Shown: one piece after another, positions 1 to 5,452 of the stretch
Layout: every line of letters begins with the position of its first letter
Position numbering within the stretch: the stretch's first letter is position 1
Origin: Paracoccaceae bacterium
GTDB lineage: Bacteria > Pseudomonadota > Alphaproteobacteria > Rhodobacterales > Rhodobacteraceae
Direction: 5' to 3'
DNA: 5,452 nt
Assembly: GCA_023254015.1 (NCBI GenBank)
Contig: JALQYS010000363.1
Span: forward strand, 1-5,452
The notes under the pieces: generated by a model
The model's database searches: none
What the model was told of the DNA's origin: nothing
The model's input: only the letters and a program-made list of their open reading frames with translations
Program-made: the position numbers and the translations under genes

Positions 1-1
1 G

Positions 2-421
2 TTCGAGGTGATGAACGGCGCGCATGGCACGGCCCGCTCGGCCCGCATCGCAGACGAAACCATGCTGATGGCGGGCAAGACCGGCACCGCGCAGGTGCGC
101 AACATCTCGACCGCCGAACGGGATACGGGCGTTGTGTCCAATGATGCCCTGCCGTGGAAGCAGCGCGACCATGCGCTGTTTGTCGGGTTCGCGCCGTTTG
201 ACGCCCCGCGCTATGCGGTGGCGGTGGTGGTGGAACATGGCGGCGGCGGCTCGACCGCAGCCGCGCCGATTGCGCGCGATGCGCTGCTGCGGGCGCTTTA
301 TGGCACCGTGCCACCGCTGGAGGCCTATCCTTCCGACCAGCGCGGGCGGATGGAAAGCCTGCTGACCCGCCTGCCCTTGCGGGCCGAGGACGGCAGCCCC
401 CCCGCGCCATCCGACACCTGA
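2..421 (+). CDS. mrdA: Penicillin-binding protein 2 (peptidoglycan D,D-transpeptidase), C-terminal part
   Basis: The last 139 residues of a class B penicillin-binding protein are visible; the start lies left of the window, so codon 2-4 is only the first complete codon. PBP2 crosslinks peptide stems of new peptidoglycan in the periplasm and pairs with RodA in the elongasome. Seen: the third transpeptidase motif, KTGTAQ, at visible residues 26-31, followed by HALFVGFAP and a beta strand AVAVVVEHGGGGS. After that comes AAPIARDAL, the usual closing helix of PBP2 proteins, then a short Pro/Ser-rich tail. The catalytic SxxK and SxN motifs would lie upstream, outside the window. The stop (TGA 419-421) overlaps the Shine-Dalgarno sequence of rodA, which begins 10 nt later; this order and spacing are typical of mrdA-rodA pairs. 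An FtsI-type PBP3 is less likely because rodA follows directly. Confidence 0.93.
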   Translation, partial: FEVMNGAHGTARSARIADETMLMAGKTGTAQVRNISTAERDTGVVSNDALPWKQRDHALFVGFAPFDAPRYAVAVVVEHGGGGSTAAAPIARDALLRALYGTVPPLEAYPSDQRGRMESLLTRLPLRAEDGSPPAPSDT

Positions 422-431
422 GAGGCGCGCG

Positions 432-1571
432 ATGAGCTTTCTGGAATATCGCGTCAAGACGGCCCCGACGGGCTTTGCCAAGGTCTTCGCCCTGAACTGG
501 GCGCTGGTTCTGGTGGTCACGGCGGTGGCGGCCATGGGCTGGCTGATGCTTTACTCCATCGCCGGCGGGCGTCTGGATCTGTGGGCCGAGCCGCAGATGA
601 AGCGCTATGTCATGGGCCTTGTGCTGATGTTCATCGTTGCCTTCACGCCGATCTGGTTCTGGCGGTCGATGGCGGGGCTGGCCTATGGGCTGTCGATCAT
701 TCTTCTGCTGATCGTCGAATTCTTCGGCACGGTCGGCATGGGCGCGCAGCGCTGGATCGATCTGGGCTTCATGCGGTTGCAACCGTCCGAGCTGATGAAG
801 GTCACGCTGGTGATGGCGCTGGCCAACTACTACGACGCGCTGGACGACAAGAAGGTGTCACGCCCGCTGTGGGTGCTTATCCCGGCGGCGCTGATCGTGG
901 CGCCGACCATCCTTGTGCTGATGCAGCCGAACCTTGGCACCTCGATCATGCTTCTGGTGGTGGGGGCGGGGGTGATGTTCGCGGCCGGCGTCAGCCTGTG
1001 GTATTTCGGCGCGGTTCTGGCGCTGGTGGTGGGGGCGGTGGCGGCGGTGTTCCTGACGCGCGGCACGCCCTGGCAATTGCTGCATGACTACCAATACACC
1101 CGGATCGACACCTTCCTGAACCCCGCGGCCGACCCTTTGGGCGCGGGATATAACATCATTCAGGCCAAGATTGCGCTGGGGTCGGGCGGATGGGCGGGCA
1201 AGGGGTTCATGCAGGGCACGCAAAGCCGGCTGAACTTCCTGCCCGAAAAGCACACCGACTTCATCTTTACCACGCTGGGCGAAGAGTTCGGCTTTGTCGG
1301 CACGATCTCGCTTCTGTTGCTTTACGGGCTGATCCTGGTGTTCCTGATCTGGGCGGCGATCCAGAACAAGGACCGCTTCAGCCAGCTTCTGATCATCGGC
1401 ATCGCCGTGAACTTCTTTCTCTATCTGGCGATCAACCTGTCGATGGTGATGGGCATGGCCCCGGTGGTGGGGGTGCCCTTGCCGCTGCTCAGCTATGGCG
1501 GGTCGGCCACGCTGGTCATCATGCTGGCCTTTGGCCTTGTGCAAAGCGCCATCGTCCACCGGTTGCGGTGA
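432..1571 (+). CDS. rodA: RodA, SEDS-family peptidoglycan glycosyltransferase of the elongasome
   Basis: This 379-residue integral inner-membrane protein has the usual length of RodA. The family polymerises lipid II into glycan strands and acts with PBP2 (encoded just upstream) and the MreBCD scaffold to build the lateral wall. About ten hydrophobic segments are visible, roughly at 24-44, 57-77, 82-100, 118-135, 145-165, 167-187, 189-208, 287-310, 318-340 and 352-376. SEDS landmarks are GAQRWIDLG (104-112), QPSELMK (117-123, with Glu120 and Lys123), QPNLGTS (165-171), and the large periplasmic loop with LPEKHTDFIF (270-279). Asp276 in that loop corresponds, by motif, to the essential Asp of E. 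coli RodA. The C-terminal GVPLPLLSYGGS motif (347-358) is intact. The ATG is preceded by GAGAGG (420-425) at 6-nt spacing, overlapping the mrdA stop, so translation is probably coupled. FtsW is the alternative, but the PBP2 neighbour favours RodA. Nothing looks damaged. Confidence 0.96.
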   Translation: MSFLEYRVKTAPTGFAKVFALNWALVLVVTAVAAMGWLMLYSIAGGRLDLWAEPQMKRYVMGLVLMFIVAFTPIWFWRSMAGLAYGLSIILLLIVEFFGTVGMGAQRWIDLGFMRLQPSELMKVTLVMALANYYDALDDKKVSRPLWVLIPAALIVAPTILVLMQPNLGTSIMLLVVGAGVMFAAGVSLWYFGAVLALVVGAVAAVFLTRGTPWQLLHDYQYTRIDTFLNPAADPLGAGYNIIQAKIALGSGGWAGKGFMQGTQSRLNFLPEKHTDFIFTTLGEEFGFVGTISLLLLYGLILVFLIWAAIQNKDRFSQLLIIGIAVNFFLYLAINLSMVMGMAPVVGVPLPLLSYGGSATLVIMLAFGLVQSAIVHRLR

Positions 1572-1575
1572 CGCC

Positions 1576-2211
1576 ATGGCCGCTCGCCACAGCCGACATG
1601 GCCGGTTTCTTGTGGCCTTGGGGCTGGGGATCGGGCTTTTCGGCCTGATCCACAAGACAACCGGGCTGGATGGGATCCTGTCGACCCTTGCCGGCTTCAA
1701 CGGCTTTGCGCTGGGGTATCTCTTGCTGATGGTGCACTACGCCCGCGCCACCACCGGCCAGGACCTGCGCCGCCATGCCGCCGACGGCGACGAGGGCGCG
1801 CCGCTGATCCTTGTGCTGGCGGTGGCGGCGGTGACGGCCTCGGTCGTGGCGGTGCTGGTGGTCGTGGCGCGACCTGCCGGGGCAAGCTCGGGCCTTGGTG
1901 ATCTGCTGGCGCTGGCCGCCGTGCCGCTGGGCTGGGCGGTGGTGCAGACGCTGGCGGCCTTCCGCTATGCCCATCTGCACTATGCCACCCCCGGTCAGCC
2001 GCAACTGACCTTCCCCGGAACCGAGGCCCCTGCGCCTTGGGACTTTCTCTATTTCGCCTTCACCATCGGCATGACGGCCCAGACCAGCGATGTGGTGGTG
2101 GTAAGCGGCGCGATGCGGCGGATGGTGCTGGCCCATGCGGTGCTGGCCTTTTTCTACAACACGGTGATCATCGCCCTGGCGGTGAACGCGGCGCTGACAT
2201 TGGCGGGTTAG
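1576..2211 (+). CDS. DUF1345 family membrane protein
   Basis: This is a 211-residue membrane protein of unknown function. I recognise the DUF1345 family from its C-terminal half: WDFLYFAFTIGMTAQTSDV (155-173), then a basic MRR (180-182), then a hydrophobic helix containing FFYNTVIIALAVN (192-204). Other hydrophobic segments are near 11-25, 37-55, 76-98 and 107-128, giving about five transmembrane helices plus a semi-hydrophobic stretch at 156-171 that may be a re-entrant loop. I chose ATG 1576, 4 nt after the rodA stop, because the helices fit from there. The reading frame is open further upstream (to about 1495), but that part lies inside rodA and carries its codon pattern in another frame. 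No strong Shine-Dalgarno is visible, so translation probably depends on ribosomes finishing rodA. The position suggests co-expression with the elongasome genes; any functional link to wall synthesis is inference. The resemblance of 156-204 to channel pores is described under findings. Confidence 0.88.
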   Translation: MAARHSRHGRFLVALGLGIGLFGLIHKTTGLDGILSTLAGFNGFALGYLLLMVHYARATTGQDLRRHAADGDEGAPLILVLAVAAVTASVVAVLVVVARPAGASSGLGDLLALAAVPLGWAVVQTLAAFRYAHLHYATPGQPQLTFPGTEAPAPWDFLYFAFTIGMTAQTSDVVVVSGAMRRMVLAHAVLAFFYNTVIIALAVNAALTLAG

Positions 2212-2218
2212 CCACGGC

Positions 2219-2247
2219 TTGCGGTGGGCCGCGCACCTGCCTAGCAT
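2219..2247 (+). promoter_or_regulatory. Candidate sigma70-type promoter for the ghrA-amidase unit
   Basis: A TTGCGG hexamer (2219-2224) and a TAGCAT hexamer (2242-2247) are separated by exactly 17 nt, in the 60-nt gap before ghrA. They match the TTGACA and TATAAT consensus at 3 or 4 positions each, keeping the TTG and the TA...AT bases that matter most. Transcription would start near 2253-2256, leaving a leader of only about 20 nt that begins just before the Shine-Dalgarno sequence. The change of gene function across this gap supports a new transcription unit. In GC-rich DNA such matches can arise by chance, and read-through from the rodA operon is also possible. Confidence 0.35.
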
Positions 2248-2255
2248 CGCCGGGC

Positions 2256-2265
2256 AGAAAAGGAA
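2256..2265 (+). promoter_or_regulatory. Ribosome binding site of ghrA
   Basis: AGAAAAGGAA is a purine-rich run unlike the GC-rich surroundings. Its AAGGA core ends about 7 nt before ATG 2272. It is the clearest Shine-Dalgarno sequence in the window and fixes the ghrA start. It suggests that ghrA is translated independently of the upstream genes. Confidence 0.75.
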
Positions 2266-2271
2266 CCGCCC

Positions 2272-3204
2272 ATGCCCCTGACCGTTCTCATGGCCGCTGG
2301 CCCCGCCAACAATGACCGTTACGGCCCCCCCATCCGCCGCGCCCTGAACGCTGCTGGCATCGACGCCCGGCTGGTTGATACCGCCCCGCCGGACGCGGTG
2401 GATTACATCGTCTACGCCCCGAACTCCCCCTTGCAGGATTTCACCCCCTACACCGGCACCAAGGCGGTGCTGAACCTTTGGGCGGGGGTTGAACGGATTG
2501 TCGGCAACGCCACCCTGACGCAGCCCCTGTGCCGGATGGTCGATCCGGGTCTGACCGAGGGCATGGTGGAATGGGTGGTGGGCCATACGATGCGCCATCA
2601 TCTGAACATCGACCGCTACACCGTGGCCCCTGACCGGACATGGAACCACGATTGCCCGCCGCTTGCGCGGGATCGCAAGGTTGCGATGCTGGGCATGGGC
2701 GCGCTTGGAGAGGCCGCCGCGCGGGCCTTGCAGGCGCTGAGGTTTCGGGTTGAAGGCTGGTCGCGCAGCCCGAAATCCCTGACCGGGCTTGTCTGCCACT
2801 ACGGCAGCGAGGGGCTGCGGGCCGCACTTTCGGGCGCGGATTTCGTGGTGACGCTCTTGCCCCGCACGGCAGAGACCGAAAACACGCTCAACAGCGAAAC
2901 CATCGGCTGGATGAAGCCGGGCGCGGTGGTGATGAACCCCGGACGCGGCGCGCTGATCGACGATGCAGCACTTCTGGCCGCGCTGGATGCGGGCCATCTG
3001 GCCCATGCCACGCTGGATGTGTTCCGCATCGAACCCCTGCCCGCCGACCACCCGTTCTGGGCCCATCCGCGCATCACCGTCACGCCGCATATTGCCGCCG
3101 ACACAAGGCCCGAAACCGCCGCTGAGGTGATCGCCGAAAACATCCGCCGGGGCGAGGCCGGGGAGCCGTTGCTCAATCTGGTTGATCGCGCGCGGGGGTA
3201 TTGA
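2272..3204 (+). CDS. ghrA: Glyoxylate/hydroxypyruvate reductase A (D-2-hydroxyacid dehydrogenase)
   Basis: This is a 310-residue cytosolic enzyme, close to the 312 of E. coli GhrA. The family reduces glyoxylate to glycolate and hydroxypyruvate to glycerate with NADPH or NADH. The N-terminal substrate-domain part covers about 1-100. The Rossmann nucleotide-binding domain covers about 101-275 and has the dinucleotide loop GMGALG at 141-146. An Arg in EGWSRSPKS (161-169) may favour NADPH; that is inference. The catalytic set of D-2-hydroxyacid dehydrogenases is complete: Arg225 in NPGRG, Glu254 in LDVFRIEPLP and His273 in TPHIAADTRP. The extreme C-terminus, VDRARGY, is the same as I recall for E. 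coli GhrA, which supports this subfamily over GhrB or SerA. The start is set by the strong ribosome binding site just upstream. One base separates its stop from the amidase ATG. The true substrate could be another 2-oxoacid. Confidence 0.93.
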   Translation: MPLTVLMAAGPANNDRYGPPIRRALNAAGIDARLVDTAPPDAVDYIVYAPNSPLQDFTPYTGTKAVLNLWAGVERIVGNATLTQPLCRMVDPGLTEGMVEWVVGHTMRHHLNIDRYTVAPDRTWNHDCPPLARDRKVAMLGMGALGEAAARALQALRFRVEGWSRSPKSLTGLVCHYGSEGLRAALSGADFVVTLLPRTAETENTLNSETIGWMKPGAVVMNPGRGALIDDAALLAALDAGHLAHATLDVFRIEPLPADHPFWAHPRITVTPHIAADTRPETAAEVIAENIRRGEAGEPLLNLVDRARGY

Positions 3205-3205
3205 G

Positions 3206-4585
3206 ATGACCGATCCTGCCACGCTGACCGCCAGCGAAACCGCCGCCCTTGTCGCCCGGGGTGATCTGTCGGCTGTCGAGGTGACAAGGGCCGCGCTCGA
3301 CCGGATCGACCGGCTGAACCCGGCGCTGAATGCCATCGTCCAGCGCTTGGATGAGACAGCGCTGGCCACCGCCGCCGCCATCGACGCCGCCCGCGCCCGA
3401 GGCGAGACGCTGGGGTCTTTGGCCGGTGTGCCGGTTACGATCAAGGTCAATGTCGATCAGGCCGGGCAGGCCACGACCAACGGCCTTGTCACCCAGAAAG
3501 ACCTGATCGCCGATCAGGACAACCCTGTGGTGGCCAGCCTGCGGCGGGCGGGCGCGGTGATTGTCGGGCGCAGCAACACGCCCGCCTTTTCTCTGCGCTG
3601 GTTCACCCGAAACGGCCTGCATGGGGCCACCCGGAACCCGCATGATGCGGCCCTGACGCCCGGCGGCTCGTCCGGCGGGGCCGGTGTGGCGGTTGCCACC
3701 GGCATGGGGGCGATCGGCCACGGCACCGATATCGCCGGCTCCATCCGCTATCCAGCCTATGCCTGTGGGGTGCACGGGCTGCGCCCCTCGCTGGGGCGGG
3801 TGGCCGCCTTCAACCCCACGGCGGGCGACCGGCTGATCGGCGGGCAGTTGATGGCCGTCTCGGGGCCCTTGGCCCGCTCGGTTGCCGATCTGCGGCTGGC
3901 GCTGGCGGCCATGGCCGCGCCCGACCTGCGCGATCCCTGGTATCAGCCGATGCCGCTGACCGGCGCCCCCGCCCGCCGTCGGGTGGCCTATGTCGAGGCG
4001 CCTGATGGCATGGCCGTGGCCGAACCGGTGCGCGCCGCCCTGCGCGCCGCCGCCGACACCCTGCGCGCGGCTGGCTATGAGGTGGAACCCGTCGCCACGC
4101 CGCCCTGGGCCGAGGCGATTACCCTGCAACTGCGGCTCTGGATGGCCGAGTTCCGCCATACCGGGCTGGCCGGGCTGAAGGCCGAAAACGACGCGGACGC
4201 CAATTTCGTCTATGCCCAGATGACCCGCCACTGCCCCGAGATCGACTTGGCGGGGCTGATGGACACGCTTAGGGCCCGCGCTCGGTTGACGCGGCTCTGG
4301 CGCGGCTTTCTGGCTGACTGGCCACTGGTCCTCTGCCCGGTTTCGGGCGAATTGCCCTTCCCCGACCAGCTGGATGTGGCCGACGAAGCGGGCTTTGACC
4401 GGGTGCTGGCGGCGCAGATGCCGCTGATCGCCACGCCCTTCATGGGCCTGCCGGGGCTGACCATCACCACCGGCAAACAGGGCCGCACCCCGGTTGGGGT
4501 GCAGCTTGTGGCCGATCAGTTCCGCGAGGATCTGCTGCTGGAGGCCGGCGAAATTCTGGCCCCCGACCCGATCCCCGTGCTGTAA
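3206..4585 (+). CDS. Amidase signature family hydrolase
   Basis: This 459-residue enzyme hydrolyses C-N amide bonds; its substrate cannot be read from the sequence. The Ser-cisSer-Lys catalytic set is intact: Lys80 in VPVTIKVNVDQAG, Ser155 in PGGSSGG, and the nucleophile Ser179 in GTDIAGSIRYPA. The spacing from 153 to 184 fits the amidase signature pattern. The C-terminus also has family features: ATPFMGLPGLTITTG and a VGVQL strand followed by a FREDLLLEAGEIL helix. There is no signal peptide, so it should be cytosolic. I chose ATG 3206, one base after the ghrA stop, because it gives a normal N-terminus with the early DLSAVEVTRAALDRI helix. An in-frame TTG at 3182 lies inside ghrA and is less likely. 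A G-run (3194-3198) is the only Shine-Dalgarno-like element, so coupling to ghrA is probable. GatA is unlikely: no gatB or gatC neighbours are present. It could be an indoleacetamide hydrolase-like or general amidase. Confidence 0.92.
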   Translation: MTDPATLTASETAALVARGDLSAVEVTRAALDRIDRLNPALNAIVQRLDETALATAAAIDAARARGETLGSLAGVPVTIKVNVDQAGQATTNGLVTQKDLIADQDNPVVASLRRAGAVIVGRSNTPAFSLRWFTRNGLHGATRNPHDAALTPGGSSGGAGVAVATGMGAIGHGTDIAGSIRYPAYACGVHGLRPSLGRVAAFNPTAGDRLIGGQLMAVSGPLARSVADLRLALAAMAAPDLRDPWYQPMPLTGAPARRRVAYVEAPDGMAVAEPVRAALRAAADTLRAAGYEVEPVATPPWAEAITLQLRLWMAEFRHTGLAGLKAENDADANFVYAQMTRHCPEIDLAGLMDTLRARARLTRLWRGFLADWPLVLCPVSGELPFPDQLDVADEAGFDRVLAAQMPLIATPFMGLPGLTITTGKQGRTPVGVQLVADQFREDLLLEAGEILAPDPIPVL

Positions 4586-4649
4586 GGTCGCAATCAAGAC
4601 AGCCAGACCCGCCGAAATGCGGCCATCTGCCCGAAAGGCGGGGGCAGGC
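4586..4649 (+). other. Gap between amidase and transporter, with a weak hairpin
   Basis: This 64-nt gap has no clear promoter. CTGCCC (4627-4632) can pair with GGGCAG (4642-4647) around a 9-nt loop. The hairpin would cover the Shine-Dalgarno-like purines (AAAGG 4634-4638 in the loop, GGGGG 4640-4644) just before the transporter start at 4650. No T-run follows, so it is not a standard intrinsic terminator. It may be a chance structure in GC-rich DNA. Confidence 0.3.
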
Positions 4650-5452
4650 ATGACATATGGAAAAGGCGTGGCACTGGTGCTGGGGGCGGGTATCCTGTGG
4701 TCCTCCATCGGGCTGGTGGTGCGTCAGATCGACGAGGCGGGGGCGGCCTCGGTGATGTTCTGGCGCTCGGCCGGGCTTTTGCCGGTGCTCTGGGTCTTTC
4801 TGCACTGGCGCACGGGCGGGCGCGTACTGGCGGGCTTGCGCGCCGTCGGGCTGCCGGGGTTTGTCGGCGCGCTGGGGTTGGTCGCGGCCTATGCCGGGGC
4901 CATCTATGCGCTGCAGGCGACGACCGTGGCCAACGCCGTGTTCCTGTATTCGGCCGCGCCTTTCGTGGCGGCGCTGCTGGGCTGGGCTGCCTTGGGCGAA
5001 CGGGTGGCCGCCACGACCTGGGCCGCCATGGCGCTGGCGGGGGCGGGCATCTTTGTGATGATCGGCGGCGGTTTTGGCGGCGGGCGGATGGATGGCAATA
5101 TCGCCGCCCTGATCTCGGCCGCGGGCTTTTCGGTGTTTTCGGTCTCGCTGCGCTGGGGCCATGTCGAGGACAGCCTGCCCACGGTCCTGCTGGGCGGGGT
5201 GCTGTCGATGATCGCGGCCTTCGGCCTGGCCGCCATCCTGGGACAGACGGTTGCGGCCAGCGCCCGCGACATCGGGATGTCCATGGCGCTTGGGGCGGTT
5301 GTGCTGACGGTCGGCATGGCGCTTTATACCTTTGGGTCAAAGGCGCTGCCGACGGCCGAACTGACACTGATCTCCTCGATCGAGAACATCCTTGCCCCGA
5401 TCTGGGTCTGGCTCTTACTGGGTGAGACGGCCAGCCAAAGCACGCTTCTGGG
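4650..5452 (+). CDS. EamA/DMT-superfamily transporter, 3' end outside window
   Basis: The first 267 residues of a drug/metabolite transporter are visible; the frame is still open at the right edge. Such proteins are usually about 290-300 residues with ten helices, so perhaps 25-30 residues are missing. They are inner-membrane permeases that often export amino acids or other metabolites; the substrate is unknown here. The two EamA repeats can be seen. Repeat 1 (about 5-140) ends in SAAPFVAALLGWAALGERV, and repeat 2 (about 148 onward) reaches the matching NILAPIWVWLLLGETAS (246-262). Each has a Pro, then a hydrophobic helix, then a G-E pair. The early GAGILWSSIGLVVRQI (12-27) is typical of helix 1. 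ATG 4650 is preferred because G-rich purines lie just upstream. An in-frame ATG at 4617 would add 11 residues (MRPSARKAGAG) but lacks a ribosome binding site. The gene lies 64 nt after the amidase on the same strand and may share its transcript. Confidence 0.9.
   Translation, partial: MTYGKGVALVLGAGILWSSIGLVVRQIDEAGAASVMFWRSAGLLPVLWVFLHWRTGGRVLAGLRAVGLPGFVGALGLVAAYAGAIYALQATTVANAVFLYSAAPFVAALLGWAALGERVAATTWAAMALAGAGIFVMIGGGFGGGRMDGNIAALISAAGFSVFSVSLRWGHVEDSLPTVLLGGVLSMIAAFGLAAILGQTVAASARDIGMSMALGAVVLTVGMALYTFGSKALPTAELTLISSIENILAPIWVWLLLGETASQSTLL

Noticed and set aside
950..1055. G-rich GGTGG/GCGG tracts within rodA, which look like repeats or quadruplex-forming DNA
   Set aside because: They are explained by Gly, Val and Ala codons of membrane helices in GC-rich DNA; there is no regular repeat unit.
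1495..1575. Upstream in-frame extension of the DUF1345 gene
   Set aside because: It lies wholly within the conserved rodA C-terminus and adds an Arg/Trp-rich segment unlike a membrane protein N-terminus; ATG 1576 fits better.
1519..3450. A 643-codon open frame on the minus strand across rodA, DUF1345, ghrA and the amidase start
   Set aside because: It spans several well-supported plus-strand genes. Its product is rich in Arg, His, Gln and Gly with no recognisable domain, which is typical of the antisense frame of GC-rich coding DNA.
3722..3748. Ala177 in the amidase GTDIAGSIR motif, where Gly is more common
   Set aside because: Small residues at this place are allowed in the amidase signature pattern, and all three catalytic residues are present, so inactivity is not suggested.
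3173..4708. A 511-codon minus-strand open frame opposite the amidase
   Set aside because: It is a shadow of the amidase gene: composition is Gly/Arg/Gln/His-rich, there is no family motif, and the plus-strand frame has a full catalytic signature.
4697..5425. Plus-strand open frame of 242 codons inside the transporter region
   Set aside because: It is Gly/Arg/Ala-rich without family features. The frame starting at 4650 gives a clear EamA protein with two repeats and simply stays open at the window edge.

Overview
This is a GC-rich, tightly packed, all-plus-strand stretch of bacterial chromosome. Gene content and protein style suggest an alphaproteobacterium, most likely a member of the Rhodobacteraceae. 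This is inferred from family resemblance and codon/GC style; no search was run. There are six protein genes. The two at the window edges are cut by the window ends, not broken. I see no RNA gene, insertion sequence, CRISPR array or attachment site.

Region 1 (1-2211) looks like the end of a cell-shape operon. It holds the C-terminal transpeptidase end of PBP2 (mrdA), then rodA, the SEDS peptidoglycan glycosyltransferase that works with PBP2 in lateral wall synthesis. Only 4 nt after rodA comes a small DUF1345-family membrane protein. The short gaps (10 nt and 4 nt) suggest one transcript, probably continuing from mreBCD genes upstream of the window.

Region 2 (2212-4585) probably begins a new transcription unit. 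A 60-nt gap holds a plausible sigma70-type promoter and a good ribosome binding site. They precede a GhrA-type glyoxylate/hydroxypyruvate reductase and, one base after its stop, an amidase-signature hydrolase with its full Ser-Ser-Lys catalytic set.

Region 3 (4586-5452) is a 64-nt gap with a weak hairpin, followed by an EamA/DMT-family transporter that runs off the right edge. Its two homologous halves are visible in the sequence.

The window is mostly ordinary housekeeping DNA, and I found no clearly new multi-gene system. The best lead is the DUF1345 protein: its C-terminal part resembles the pore helix, filter and inner helix of potassium channels, with the filter glycines replaced. Its place directly behind rodA is a second point of interest.
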